IMG/VR virus record: IMGVR_UViG_3300032236_001371
Location: 1-47,187 of that record
Length of the DNA stretch: 47,187 nt
Source of the DNA: a virus
Strand: one strand, 5' to 3'
This document shows, piece by piece, positions 30,966 to 38,925 of the stretch. Under the pieces are notes generated by a model. The model was not told the origin of the DNA, ran no database searches, and saw only the letters and a program-made list of their open reading frames with translations. Position 1 is the stretch's first letter. Each line of letters starts with the position of its first letter. The position numbers and the translations under genes are program-made.

Positions 30966-32087
30966 TCACTTTTTTGTGACTTGATATAGTAACTTTTTGA
31001 GTTGTTCTTTCGTCAATGACTTGCCATCCAAAATTGTAAAAATATATGAACTTCTATTGGATTCTTTACCATAAGAGGAAAACACGGCAACCGCTTGCTC
31101 TTTACGAGTAGGTAATGATTTAATTTTATTAACAAAACGATTCATACCATCTACTACATTTAATACTTCTTTGAATCCATCGCAAATGGTAGATATATAT
31201 CCACGAACCATTTTATAACATTCATAGTCAAATTTTTCAATTAATTTCGTTTCAAACTCTTGATATGAAGGCATATCAAACTCGAAAAACATTTCAATTG
31301 TATTTTCAAAAGTTGCGTTGCCTTTAAAGGCATGACATTTTAAATATTCAAAGGCTTTCACTTTATGAAGCGTTTGACCATCTTGGCTGTAAATAACCAC
31401 CCCCTCCTTACCTTTCCACTGTTCAACATTTTCTAATAGATCATTGACATCAGAAAAAGTATAGGTTGCCGGACGCTTTACATGAATTGCTTCTGCAAAT
31501 TCATCCAATAATTCTTGCGAACCAAGTCTATAATTATCGTGATTAACAATACCGACCAAATACCAATCGGCAACGTCACCATAGTTAATTACAATTTTGT
31601 TTATAGGGCTAACCCATTCAAACAAAACTGAAACCGGCCAAGTATCCAAATCGTGATCTGGATCAACTTTCTGTTGTTCTTTTATTAGACTATCAATAAA
31701 TGGTAGTTTGAACTGAAATTCAGTCAATTCATGTCCATTGTCCATCGTAAATGCGTCAACCGTTCCACGGGTACGTAAAATAAGTTGACCCTTATACTTG
31801 CTGACAATAAGCAATGAACCATCCAATTTTTCAACAACAGTGCAATTCTTTAGTGACTGTGGCACAGGAAAATGTTCAGGATTTTCACCAAAATTAGTGA
31901 ATTTAGGAAATCCTGCGCTGATAAGTTCGCCTTCATAGTTCCATACGGAAGAACGAAGATGCTTATTAGTCTGATCCCATTTTGTCCCAATATGTTGCGG
32001 CTGAACCAATGTAACAACTTCACCGGCCACAAAATGATCATGTGCCATGAATTGGGTTAAATCCAACTTTGTAATGTCAATTTTCAT
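30966..32087 (-). CDS. rnlA: T4 Rnl1-like RNA ligase
   Basis: The 373-residue protein matches T4 RNA ligase 1 (374 residues) in size and motifs: SAGFPKFTNFGE, motif I VEKLDGSL (adenylated Lys87), motif IIIa LFEWVSPINKIVINYG, motif IV KEGVVIYS and motif V HKVKAFEYL. Rnl1 joins 5'-phosphate and 3'-OH ends of single-stranded RNA and repairs tRNA cut by host anticodon nucleases. It starts in an ATGA overlap with the preceding small gene. It is the second RNA ligase within 4 kb. Confidence 0.9.
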   Translation of the reverse strand: MKIDITKLDLTQFMAHDHFVAGEVVTLVQPQHIGTKWDQTNKHLRSSVWNYEGELISAGFPKFTNFGENPEHFPVPQSLKNCTVVEKLDGSLLIVSKYKGQLILRTRGTVDAFTMDNGHELTEFQFKLPFIDSLIKEQQKVDPDHDLDTWPVSVLFEWVSPINKIVINYGDVADWYLVGIVNHDNYRLGSQELLDEFAEAIHVKRPATYTFSDVNDLLENVEQWKGKEGVVIYSQDGQTLHKVKAFEYLKCHAFKGNATFENTIEMFFEFDMPSYQEFETKLIEKFDYECYKMVRGYISTICDGFKEVLNVVDGMNRFVNKIKSLPTRKEQAVAVFSSYGKESNRSSYIFTILDGKSLTKEQLKKLLYQVTKK

Positions 32088-32371
32088 TTAATATGTTCTC
32101 TGGTTTTTAGAATACGTTTAATTTTGTCTTTATATGACGTTAAATGTGCAGTTGGTTCTTTTACATTTTTTAGATATTCTTCTTCATCTAGAATCCATAC
32201 ATTACACATAGAACAACACGTACCATATGATTTTTTTTGTCGTTTAACATCGTGTTCAACTGCCCGAATAGAATTTAACACACCAAGCAATCGCTTGGTA
32301 TTTAGTTTTTCTAATTGCGATTCCGTTAAAAATTTGAGAAATGGCTTACTTTTCAATGATGGTTGTTTCAT
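32084..32371 (-). CDS. Small hypothetical protein with Cys cluster
   Basis: The 95-residue basic protein is helical (FLTESQLEKLNTKRLLGVLN) with a central CCSMC motif that might bind a metal. It overlaps the Rnl1-like ligase by ATGA and has a promoter directly upstream, so it leads that operon. No family is recognised. Confidence 0.6.
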   Translation of the reverse strand: MKQPSLKSKPFLKFLTESQLEKLNTKRLLGVLNSIRAVEHDVKRQKKSYGTCCSMCNVWILDEEEYLKNVKEPTAHLTSYKDKIKRILKTREHIK

Positions 32372-32380
32372 GATGTATAT

Positions 32381-32408
32381 ACATTATCATACTTTTATAG
32401 AAAGTCAA
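32381..32408 (-). promoter_or_regulatory. Promoter of the Rnl1 operon
   Basis: On the minus strand TTGACT (32408-32403), 16 bases, TAATGT (32386-32381), with ATG 32371 only 9 bases beyond. The same -35, spacing and TAATGT box recur at 37184-37211. The -35 box overlaps the 3' end of the upstream gene. Confidence 0.55.
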
Positions 32409-32668
32409 GTAGGAAGAAAAGTAACTATTGTATGTTTATTGGAGTCATAAATTACAGGCATTTGTTGCCCTTCATATGAAACCAACCATTTTGTTCTACT
32501 TGGTGTTTCTCTACCGACAAATACTGCTTTATTTGCTTGTATTTGTTTTACTAAACCGTGATATGTTTGTTGATTAAGTGTGAGTCCATATCGTTCATAT
32601 ATACGATTTTTGGCATGAATACGTTGATTAATAGCGTGTGGATTTTTCTTTTTATGCTTGTGCCGCAT
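32405..32668 (-). CDS. Conserved-type phage hypothetical protein
   Basis: The 87-residue protein starts with a basic region MRHKHKKKNPHAINQRIHAK and continues RIYERYGLTLNQQTYHGLVK, VFVGRETPSRTKWLVSYEGQ and PVIYDSNKHTIVTFLP. The compact alpha/beta layout with R-x-x-E-R-Y and a C-terminal Y-D...I-V-T-F-L-P recurs in short phage proteins of unknown function. It lies 9 bases after the preceding gene. Confidence 0.6.
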   Translation of the reverse strand: MRHKHKKKNPHAINQRIHAKNRIYERYGLTLNQQTYHGLVKQIQANKAVFVGRETPSRTKWLVSYEGQQMPVIYDSNKHTIVTFLPT

Positions 32669-32677
32669 ATATAATAT

Positions 32678-33019
32678 TTAAATATTATAATATTCATCTT
32701 GATCATTTTCACCACATTCTTTACACATATCGAACAATAAAAATAAACTTAATTTTTCATCAACTTCAGCTTCACTGCCAAAGTAAGTAATTAACTTTTT
32801 CATTGGATTATTTTCTTCTTCCCAGCCCTTCCATTTTCCATCACCGGGAGTGCCGCCCATATTTAGATAATCACACCAAGGAATTTCTACCCCATTAATA
32901 ATTTTAAATTGATAATAGGGACAGACTTTTGTTTTGCCTCTGTAATTATTATTTTTACTTGGTTCTTCAATCCAAGTATAACAATACGAGCCTTTGGGTA
33001 TTACTGATGTATCTTTCAT
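32678..33019 (-). CDS. Hypothetical Cys-containing protein
   Basis: With ATG 33019, which overlaps the stop of the small upstream gene as ATGA, the protein has 113 residues. It contains CYTW, KTKVCPYYQF, PWCDYLNMGGTPGDGKWKGW and a C-terminal FLLFDMCKECGEND. The spaced Cys residues suggest a metal site. The region is acidic at the C-terminus. An upstream TTG (33037) is possible but unnecessary. No family is recognised. Confidence 0.6.
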   Translation of the reverse strand: MKDTSVIPKGSYCYTWIEEPSKNNNYRGKTKVCPYYQFKIINGVEIPWCDYLNMGGTPGDGKWKGWEEENNPMKKLITYFGSEAEVDEKLSLFLLFDMCKECGENDQDEYYNI

Positions 33020-33189
33020 TCGGATTTCCAGTTCCAATTACGAATACACACATGTTGATTATTTAGTTCAAATGTCGATGTAAAAATTCCCTTTGTTATC
33101 ATTTTACATTCAAATATTTGATTCTTTTCCAATTTAACGGGATGATTTTCTCCAACGGCTTCAGTGTCCCTCAAAATTAATATTTTCAT
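33016..33189 (-). CDS. Small hypothetical protein
   Basis: A frame of 57 codons from ATG 33189 reads MKILILRDTEAVGENHPVKL, then FECKMITKGIFTST and HVCIRNWNWKSE. It overlaps the upstream gene by 29 bases and the next by ATGA, filling the gap between two well-supported genes. It appears to be a small beta-rich protein. No family is recognised. Confidence 0.6.
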   Translation of the reverse strand: MKILILRDTEAVGENHPVKLEKNQIFECKMITKGIFTSTFELNNQHVCIRNWNWKSE

Positions 33190-33676
33190 AATTAATTACA
33201 TATCCTCCTTTTTTATCAGGATTTGTATCCACTGTCACTTTATATGACTCTTTATTGATAGTAGTTATAAATCCACTACCTTCACTCCAATTTTGTTTAT
33301 ATGTGACTTTTTTACCAATTACATCATCTGAAATTTCGAGAAAATTTTCTTTTACCCATTGACGCTCTAAATTTTCAAGCATTGCATATTTCAAACTATG
33401 AACTCTATCCAAAATTTCGACTAAATGAGTATCTGGCTCAAGTCCAATTGTATTTTCTAAATGACGTGCAAGAGCATATCCATCTTGACTAAACTCTTTT
33501 AAACATCCAATAATATCATTTTCAAACTCACTTCTATCTACAGAATCATCGTTTTGCCAACGAACATATGCGTCAACAAGTCGTTTAAATGATGGATTAT
33601 TACGATCAATCTTATCTGGATTGAACACTGGACGTTTCACTTTATCTCCTAAGCGCATGTAAGTTTGCTCATGCAT
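33161..33676 (-). CDS. Hypothetical protein
   Basis: The 171-residue protein has a helical first part (NPSFKRLVDAYVRWQNDDSV, FENDIIGCLKEFSQDGYALA) and a C-terminal beta part with KKVTYKQNWSEGSGFITTIN, resembling a small SH3-like barrel. No family is recognised. It follows the DUF5522-like gene by 14 bases in the same operon. Confidence 0.6.
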   Translation of the reverse strand: MHEQTYMRLGDKVKRPVFNPDKIDRNNPSFKRLVDAYVRWQNDDSVDRSEFENDIIGCLKEFSQDGYALARHLENTIGLEPDTHLVEILDRVHSLKYAMLENLERQWVKENFLEISDDVIGKKVTYKQNWSEGSGFITTINKESYKVTVDTNPDKKGGYVINYENINFEGH

Positions 33677-33690
33677 AATTTTTGTTAAAT

Positions 33691-34041
33691 TTATGATTTA
33701 CTATATTCTACATCAAAGATAAAACTCTTGAATGTTTCTAAATCTTGCTTGTCATCTTCTGCAATTTTATTTTCATCCACATTTTTTAGATACTCTGCAA
33801 TAGTATTTGCCCAATAACCCGGTATAATTAGATTTTTTCCATCATACTTCAAATCATCGTGTTGAATAACTGTTTTACGAGAAGGTTCTCCCTTCATATA
33901 TAATTCTTTTGCCATATTATGTTCTTTTGTGTATGGGCAATTGCGACATCTAAAATGACAACAATACCCTCTTTTTAATAAAAATTTACTGGTAAATACC
34001 CATTTACCGTTTTCAATTGTGTAGTCTATACCCAATTCCAT
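33691..34041 (-). CDS. DUF5522-like Cys-rich protein
   Basis: The N-terminal 40 residues contain DYTIENGKWVFTSKFLLKRG followed by CCHFRCRNCPY. The W/M-V-F-T-x-x-x-L-x-x-R-G-x-C-C...C-R-x-C-P-Y pattern is that of DUF5522 proteins, small bacterial metal-binding proteins of unknown role. About 75 further residues, mostly helical and acidic, are not part of that family. Total length 116 residues. Confidence 0.68.
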   Translation of the reverse strand: MELGIDYTIENGKWVFTSKFLLKRGYCCHFRCRNCPYTKEHNMAKELYMKGEPSRKTVIQHDDLKYDGKNLIIPGYWANTIAEYLKNVDENKIAEDDKQDLETFKSFIFDVEYSKS

Positions 34042-34055
34042 TCTAAGTCAATTTT

Positions 34056-34742
34056 TTAATTGTATTTGACAAGAGTTTGTGTTTTTTCTACATATCTGTA
34101 GAATTGGCAATTGAGATGTTTGATGATTTTATTCATTCGTGCTATATCATTTTTGTTTAAATTACCGTGTTTATCATAATGATGTTTTTGTTCATCATAT
34201 TCAATTACAATATTTTTTATTTTATCATAAGCATCCAATGCATATCCACATATTTCAACTTCGCCGCCATTAAGTGCATGTTGTAAATTCCAATTGTTTT
34301 CTTTATTAAGATTATCAAAATATACACATCCTCTTGGATTAAACCATCTTCCATTTAGGGTATTTGTTTTGTATTTTTCTATCCACTTTAATCTATTAAT
34401 TCTTAATTTTTCTTTGGTGGAATCACTTAACGGCTTACCTAATCTAAAATTTGATAATTTCTGTTTTGTTTCCTCAGTTACCACTCTCTTTTTATTGTTT
34501 CTAGTAGCCGCACATGATTTGCATGTATAATTGCGTCTAATTGCGTCGTTTTTTTGTGCAATAGACTTATATTTTTTTTCTTTGCCACATGAAAAACAAT
34601 AGCTAATATAGGCTTCTGGTGGATAATATTTCTTTTTAGAACATGGTTTGCATTGTCTTTTGTATTTTACAAAACGATAATGACCAGAACTAGATTTAAA
34701 ATTGACTGTTTTTTTACAAGTGGGACATGTTGATTGATACAT
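34056..34742 (-). CDS. Zinc-finger PD-(D/E)XK homing-type endonuclease
   Basis: The 228-residue protein has up to four C-x-x-C pairs (Cys6/9, 31/34, 49/52, 74/77), a NUMOD3-like DNA-binding motif (TEETKQKLSNFRLGKPLSDS) and a C-terminal nuclease-like core: GYALDAYD (Asp173) and IVIEYDEQKHH (Glu181, Lys186). This resembles the Vsr/EDxHD-type cores of phage homing endonucleases. It stands alone between small metabolic genes, as expected of a free-standing homing gene. The exact family assignment needs structure comparison. Confidence 0.72.
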   Translation of the reverse strand: MYQSTCPTCKKTVNFKSSSGHYRFVKYKRQCKPCSKKKYYPPEAYISYCFSCGKEKKYKSIAQKNDAIRRNYTCKSCAATRNNKKRVVTEETKQKLSNFRLGKPLSDSTKEKLRINRLKWIEKYKTNTLNGRWFNPRGCVYFDNLNKENNWNLQHALNGGEVEICGYALDAYDKIKNIVIEYDEQKHHYDKHGNLNKNDIARMNKIIKHLNCQFYRYVEKTQTLVKYN

Positions 34743-34784
34743 ATCCCATAAATAGAGTCACAACTTATAAAACATGGAAATATT

Positions 34785-35243
34785 TTATGGATTATATCTA
34801 CATATTGTAAGTAAAACAGGACTATTTTGCCATATATCCCGTATCATTGATTCAATAACAATCCAGCTTCCGTTTGCCAATCCACATCCAATATTATACG
34901 GTAAACTTGCCGTGGTCAATTTTTTATTTCGCACATCATCATGAATAGATTCCATTGCTTTATAAAAAGCTTCATAATTCGTTTGACGAATTTGAGTACC
35001 AAAATTAAATTGACCGTATAAATTATATATAATTTTACCATCACTTCCAACAGCACTAGTAAATGTGCCTAGTTTTGCCGGATCTCCTATTTTGGTTGCA
35101 TTATCAACGGCAACTGCTTCTGGATACAATTCCTTAATTGTACGAGCTATTCCACTTGCCATTCTGCAATGGCAATTTGCCTGATGAATGATTGCCTGTG
35201 AAGTTTTTAGTTTAAAAATATCAATGTCTTTGATTGTAATCAT
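34785..35243 (-). CDS. Macro domain ADP-ribose-binding protein
   Basis: From ATG 35243 (ATGA overlap with the upstream gene) the protein has 152 residues and is a single macro domain: AIIHQANCHCRMASGIARTI at the ADP-ribose site and PYNIGCGLANGSWIVIESMI at the phosphate loop. These follow the phage/Poa1-like macro type (N-C-x-x-x-M-G/A-S-G-I-A...G-x-G-C-G-L-A). Such proteins bind or hydrolyse ADP-ribose derivatives, including ADP-ribose-1''-phosphate from tRNA splicing and ADP-ribosylated DNA or protein. The upstream GTG at 35258 is a poorer start. It may act with the NADAR and Nudix proteins. Confidence 0.88.
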   Translation of the reverse strand: MITIKDIDIFKLKTSQAIIHQANCHCRMASGIARTIKELYPEAVAVDNATKIGDPAKLGTFTSAVGSDGKIIYNLYGQFNFGTQIRQTNYEAFYKAMESIHDDVRNKKLTTASLPYNIGCGLANGSWIVIESMIRDIWQNSPVLLTICRYNP

Positions 35244-35809
35244 GGATGCATGATACACATATCTTCAGTCATTGCAACTTTTTTCAATATCTTTTCAACA
35301 ACAATTGATACGTTCTCTGGATGACTTTTAATATAATCAAACGATATTGAATTTTTATTCATTAAATTAATGATACGATTATCAATAGCTTTAGATTCCT
35401 CTAAATTTTGAAGCCTACCCCCCGTCTCAAATTTAGATTCATCCCTTAATAAAAAGAAATTGTAAGTATTTAATTTTTTGTATTCAGTTATAACTAATGA
35501 TTGTAGATTAGGATCATTATTACTATCATAAATACAACTAAGTAAAAATGGACTATCTGTAACAATAAATTGTACTTGTCCCAATAATCTATTTGTTATG
35601 TGATGCTGTTTACCAAATACATATACCTGATTATTCAATACATTAATAGATTTTTCCCATACCTTAGTTTTAGCATATTCAAATGCTAATTCAGCAGTAT
35701 GTCCTTTCCATTTAAGTTTGGAAAACACATCGGCGGCAAAAATGCTTTTGCCAGATCCGGGACCACCAAAAAAAGAAACAACTAAAGTATTATTGGTTGA
35801 CTTGTTCAT
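35240..35809 (-). CDS. P-loop ATPase/kinase (NadR/Ttd14-like AAA_28 type)
   Basis: The 189-residue protein has Walker A FFGGPGSGKSIFAADVF, then LAFEYAKTKVWEK and a Walker B-like FIVTDSPFLLSCIY. The G-G-P-G-S-G-K-S/T...E-Y-A-K...D-S-P arrangement is that of a phage group annotated as AAA family ATPases, related to the NadR ribosylnicotinamide-kinase domain and nucleoside kinases. Given the NAD genes further along, a nicotinamide-riboside kinase activity is possible but not shown. It overlaps its upstream neighbour by 20 bases. Confidence 0.72.
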   Translation of the reverse strand: MNKSTNNTLVVSFFGGPGSGKSIFAADVFSKLKWKGHTAELAFEYAKTKVWEKSINVLNNQVYVFGKQHHITNRLLGQVQFIVTDSPFLLSCIYDSNNDPNLQSLVITEYKKLNTYNFFLLRDESKFETGGRLQNLEESKAIDNRIINLMNKNSISFDYIKSHPENVSIVVEKILKKVAMTEDMCIMHP

Positions 35810-36245
35810 CTATCATTCTCTTTTGTTTGTTAGTTAATTTACTATTTGTAGGAGCTTCCAAGCATGATTTACATAAAACTTGAACATAACCTTTTGTTGC
35901 AGTTACATTTTGATTAGTACCACATTTTTCACACGCATGGTAGCTAAGATATTCTATGGTTTGTACCATTCCACCAATTATATTATTGCCGCCTTCATAA
36001 TAGAATCGTAATCCGCCAAACTTTTGTTTAATTTGAACAGCTATAACTTGACGAATTTCTCTATCTGTATTTGAATCAATATGATGTTGAATCAATCGAC
36101 ATAAACAATCAATTAATTCATACCAACCATCACCACATTCAATTCCATACATATGAATTGGATGTTCTGGTGGATAAATAGCAGGTGCAGCCGGAAATAT
36201 TTTTGGATATTTGTCTATTAATTTTTTCTGTAATTCTATATTCAT
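35790..36245 (-). CDS. Conserved-type phage protein with zinc ribbon
   Basis: The 151-residue protein contains KYPKIFPAAP, GIECGDGWYELIDCLCRLIQ, VQIKQKFGGLRFYYEGG and a Cys pair block CEKCG...CKSC. The E-C-G-D-G-W-Y and Q-I-K-x-K-F-G-x-L-R-F-Y blocks define a frequent phage protein family without known function. The Cys pairs probably bind zinc. Confidence 0.7.
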   Translation of the reverse strand: MNIELQKKLIDKYPKIFPAAPAIYPPEHPIHMYGIECGDGWYELIDCLCRLIQHHIDSNTDREIRQVIAVQIKQKFGGLRFYYEGGNNIIGGMVQTIEYLSYHACEKCGTNQNVTATKGYVQVLCKSCLEAPTNSKLTNKQKRMIDEQVNQ

Positions 36246-36251
36246 AAATAA

Positions 36252-36515
36252 TTAAAAAGGACGATAATTATACATTCGTTCTGCAACGTCTGCAATTTTA
36301 TCGTCTAATGATATTGTAGTATTATATGATTTGGCCAACTTTTTAATTGCGGCACGTAATTTAACAGGAAAATCTTTCTTATTAACTTCGAAGAAATCAC
36401 TAAATCTACTTTCATCAGTAGTTAATGCATCCGTATGTTTAATTGTCTTTAACAACAAATTAATTTCATATTGATGTTTATCTGTTTTACTACAGTCCGC
36501 AATATCTATTTTCAT
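36252..36515 (-). CDS. Hypothetical protein
   Basis: The 87-residue protein reads MKIDIADCSKTDKHQYEINL, FEVNKKDFPVKLRAAIKKLA and ISLDDKIADVAERMYNYRPF, mostly helical, with no recognised family. It is spaced 5-6 bases from both neighbours in the same operon. Confidence 0.58.
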   Translation of the reverse strand: MKIDIADCSKTDKHQYEINLLLKTIKHTDALTTDESRFSDFFEVNKKDFPVKLRAAIKKLAKSYNTTISLDDKIADVAERMYNYRPF

Positions 36516-36520
36516 ATTTA

Positions 36521-37159
36521 TTATTTTTTATGATGATCGATTGCTCTTATTGTTTTGGTCTTCATAATAGATACAATCTCATTAAAATTATAAATACTAT
36601 TATGTCCTTCCCAACCACAATCAAGAGTTAATCCATCAACACTGTCTTTGCGAGTACGATTTAAACTATAATGACTATGACCACAAAGCATATATGCTCC
36701 ATCTTTCATATTTTCCCATACTTCTATAGGAAAATGATTAAGAACAACATATTTACCCTGTATGATACATTCAAGATGATAACCAACAAATACAATATTC
36801 TTGTATCTGTATGGATAAACATCTATATCAGGTCCATACTGTTTTTCTATTTCTCTGTAATAAATCTTTTTAATTGGATTTGGATGATTGCCCCAGATTA
36901 AATAAATGTTTTTACAATTAATTTTATTAATCAATTCTTCAAACTTTTCTTCTGGAGTTGTTAAACAAAAATCACCAAGACTAAATAATATATCATCTGG
37001 TTGAACCAGTGCATTTATATTATTTAATATAGTTTCATTGTGTTCTTCAATATTATTGAATCCACGCTTTTTATAAAGAAAATCTTTATTATGATTCAAA
37101 TGTAAATCTGAAGTAATCCAATGATTAATATTTGGATTGTTAAATTTTAATAACTTCAT
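36521..37159 (-). CDS. Calcineurin-like metallophosphoesterase
   Basis: The 212-residue protein carries ITSDLHLNHNKD, LFSLGDFCLTTPEEKF, LIWGNHPNP, LNHFPIEVW and MLCGHSHYS, the five metal-binding motifs of the metallophosphoesterase fold. The layout (S-D-L-H-L-x-H, G-D-F, G-N-H, N-H-x-P, G-H-x-H) is that of a widespread phage and bacterial group of YfcE-like or Ap4A-type phosphoesterases. The substrate is unknown. It is the first gene behind the promoter at 37184. Confidence 0.87.
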   Translation of the reverse strand: MKLLKFNNPNINHWITSDLHLNHNKDFLYKKRGFNNIEEHNETILNNINALVQPDDILFSLGDFCLTTPEEKFEELINKINCKNIYLIWGNHPNPIKKIYYREIEKQYGPDIDVYPYRYKNIVFVGYHLECIIQGKYVVLNHFPIEVWENMKDGAYMLCGHSHYSLNRTRKDSVDGLTLDCGWEGHNSIYNFNEIVSIMKTKTIRAIDHHKK

Positions 37160-37183
37160 GTTGTTTTGTTGTTAATTATATGT

Positions 37184-37211
37184 ACATTATACGATCTTTG
37201 TTTTTTGTCAA
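37184..37211 (-). promoter_or_regulatory. Sigma70-like promoter
   Basis: On the minus strand TTGACA (37211-37206), 16 bases, TAATGT (37189-37184); TATAAT is also present two bases earlier with 14-base spacing. The match to the promoter at 32381 is close. It precedes the metallophosphoesterase gene by about 25 bases. Confidence 0.6.
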
Positions 37212-37245
37212 GTTTATATAACATACAGACTTATTTTATTTTTAC

Positions 37246-37719
37246 CTATGGATGTAATGGTAAATGTCCAATGCTCTTATTCAAGTCCTCTTTATTACCA
37301 AATACATATGCACATGTTAACTCTTTACGATGTAACACTACATTGCCATCTGATTTATGAATAGGGTTCACTGTGTGATGTTTTTCATTAATAAGAGCGG
37401 CTACCTCTGCATTAACAATGTATGGGTATGTAGGATCATATACAGCACCAGACATTCCATTAGAAGAAATGAGAACATCTAAAATTTGCTGTTTATTAGC
37501 ACTCAATACAATAACAGTACCGAATCCTTGAGGTGTTTCAGACTGCCACTTTTCCACTTCACTTTGTAATGGACCTTTTAATTTATCCTTATTTGTAAAT
37601 GTTTTAGTAGCAGCATGAATAAACGCATTGCTTGCGTGTGACGCTTGTGCCATTGCCTTGCCGCTATTCATGGATGGCAAGTCGTTTCTCATTAGTATAT
37701 ATAAAATATATTCATTCAT
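37246..37719 (-). CDS. PTH2-type peptidyl-tRNA hydrolase
   Basis: The 157-residue protein starts YILYILMRNDLPSMNSGKAM and AQASHASNAF, the R-x-D-L-x-M-x-x-G-K-x-x-A-Q-x-x-H-A signature of PTH2 enzymes, and contains FGTVIVLSANKQQILDVLIS. PTH2 is the archaeal/eukaryotic-type enzyme that frees peptidyl-tRNAs; bacteria normally use the unrelated Pth. An insertion of about 40 residues lies after the signature. In a phage it could release stalled peptidyl-tRNA during host translation shut-off. It follows the HAD-like gene by 5 bases. Confidence 0.78.
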   Translation of the reverse strand: MNEYILYILMRNDLPSMNSGKAMAQASHASNAFIHAATKTFTNKDKLKGPLQSEVEKWQSETPQGFGTVIVLSANKQQILDVLISSNGMSGAVYDPTYPYIVNAEVAALINEKHHTVNPIHKSDGNVVLHRKELTCAYVFGNKEDLNKSIGHLPLHP

Positions 37720-37724
37720 AGGTA

Positions 37725-38156
37725 TTAATTAGTTTTCCAAATTTTTTGGTGTATTAGTTCATTTCGGATATCCCCCCACCCTGTATTTCCATCAAATCCA
37801 GCTTTGTCATCAATAAGAAGATTGAAATACAACTTTTTATCAAAGTCGCACAATTCATTGGAAGAAACTTCGTGGTTTTTATTGATATAATTAAAGCGAA
37901 GTTCAAATCGCTTAATAATATCAAATAATGCATCATCGTGACTACTTGACCATAGTATGGTCTGATGTTCTGGATGATCGTGAAGAAAGTCTAATACTTC
38001 TTTGGCATATGGATATATAGTAGCTCCTTCGTTAAAACGATTATAAGTTCCAGTAATAATTGTATCATGCAAATCAATTGCCCAATACAATCTATCCCAA
38101 TTCTTTTCAGCCTTTTGCTTCAGTGCATTACGAATCATCAATTGTGCAATATTCAT
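37725..38156 (-). CDS. HAD-like phosphatase
   Basis: The 143-residue protein has AIDLHDTII (motif I, D-x-x-D-T-like), TILWSSSHDD (motif II Ser) and LLIDDKAGFDGNTGWGDIRN (motif IV DD), the minimal HAD fold without a large cap domain. Substrates could be nucleotides or nucleic-acid 3' or 5' phosphates, as with the phosphatase half of Pnkp. It sits 3 bases behind the histidine phosphatase. Confidence 0.75.
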   Translation of the reverse strand: MNIAQLMIRNALKQKAEKNWDRLYWAIDLHDTIITGTYNRFNEGATIYPYAKEVLDFLHDHPEHQTILWSSSHDDALFDIIKRFELRFNYINKNHEVSSNELCDFDKKLYFNLLIDDKAGFDGNTGWGDIRNELIHQKIWKTN

Positions 38157-38159
38157 ATT

Positions 38160-38858
38160 TTAATATATTTCCAATTTACATTGATAAGGGTGAATTACAG
38201 CATCTTTGCGAATTTTACTAAAATCAAAATTATAATTGTCTTCATCGTTTCTATTCATTGTAAAAATCTCACAATTATGTGGATTTGCCCAAGTTTCAAA
38301 CTCAGCAACGGTTTTATGAAACCATCGCATCATAAATACTCTCATTGCCATTCCATGAGTTACAAGCAATATATTATTAGGATAATTTTGTTTTTCAAAA
38401 TCTCGGTGTAATGTATTTAAAAAATCACTTGTGCGGTCATATACATCGGCACAACTTTCGCCGCCATCAAATCGATAAAAAAATGTACCGTGTTGGTCAC
38501 GTTCTGCTTCCAATGCTTCACTATAATTTTCATTATAATCAATAGGAATTCGTCCATGCCATTCTTGTTCACGAATACGAGGTTCTTCACGTGTAAATGC
38601 AATTCTATTTATTCCATCATCATTAAGTGTCTTTGATATATTATTCAAAGTTTGAATTGTACGAAAAAATGGACTATAATAAACTCCTATTGAATCATTT
38701 CCAATAAGATTTTTCAAGACCCCCCCTGCCCCCCTCGCTTGTTCAATTCCAGTAGATGTTAAATTTAATGCATAATCAGGCTTTTTAAGATAAATATTTT
38801 TATCTACATTACCTTCACTCTCTCCATGACGGATTATGAATATTTTCTGGGGTTTCAT
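38160..38858 (-). CDS. Histidine phosphatase (phosphoglycerate mutase-like)
   Basis: From ATG 38858 the protein has 232 residues. FIIRHGESEGN is the R-H-G phosphate pocket with the nucleophilic His, and LLVTHGMAMRVFMMRW holds the second catalytic His; FFRTIQTL also matches the family. An in-frame TTG at 38876 lies inside the upstream hairpin and is rejected as the start. Substrates in this superfamily range from sugar phosphates to nucleotides. The coding strand contains GGGGGG-CA-GGGGGGG at 38720-38734 encoding Gly codons rarely used elsewhere. Confidence 0.87.
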   Translation of the reverse strand: MKPQKIFIIRHGESEGNVDKNIYLKKPDYALNLTSTGIEQARGAGGVLKNLIGNDSIGVYYSPFFRTIQTLNNISKTLNDDGINRIAFTREEPRIREQEWHGRIPIDYNENYSEALEAERDQHGTFFYRFDGGESCADVYDRTSDFLNTLHRDFEKQNYPNNILLVTHGMAMRVFMMRWFHKTVAEFETWANPHNCEIFTMNRNDEDNYNFDFSKIRKDAVIHPYQCKLEIY

Positions 38859-38893
38859 AAAAAAATAGACTGTCAATTATGATGACAGTCTAT
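38859..38893 (-). terminator. Intrinsic terminator between Nudix and histidine-phosphatase genes
   Basis: ATAGACTGTCA (38865-38875) pairs with TGACAGTCTAT (38883-38893). On the minus strand the stem is followed by TTTTTTAT, and on the plus strand by CTGATTTTTTTT. It ends right before ATG 38858, so read-through or the overlapping promoter must supply the downstream genes. Confidence 0.8.
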
Positions 38894-38914
38894 CTGATTT
38901 TTTTTAAAAGTCAA
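38887..38914 (-). promoter_or_regulatory. Possible promoter overlapping the terminator
   Basis: On the minus strand TTGACT (38914-38909), 16 bases, TAGACT (38892-38887). Its -10 box is inside the left arm of the hairpin, so a transcript would start in the loop and escape termination. The spacing fits the other promoters of the region. Confidence 0.45.
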
Positions 38915-38925
38915 GTATTGAAATA

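Noticed and set aside
38859-38876. TTG start at 38876 for the histidine phosphatase
   Set aside because: The added codons lie inside the terminator hairpin; ATG 38858 places R-H-G at the usual distance from the N-terminus.
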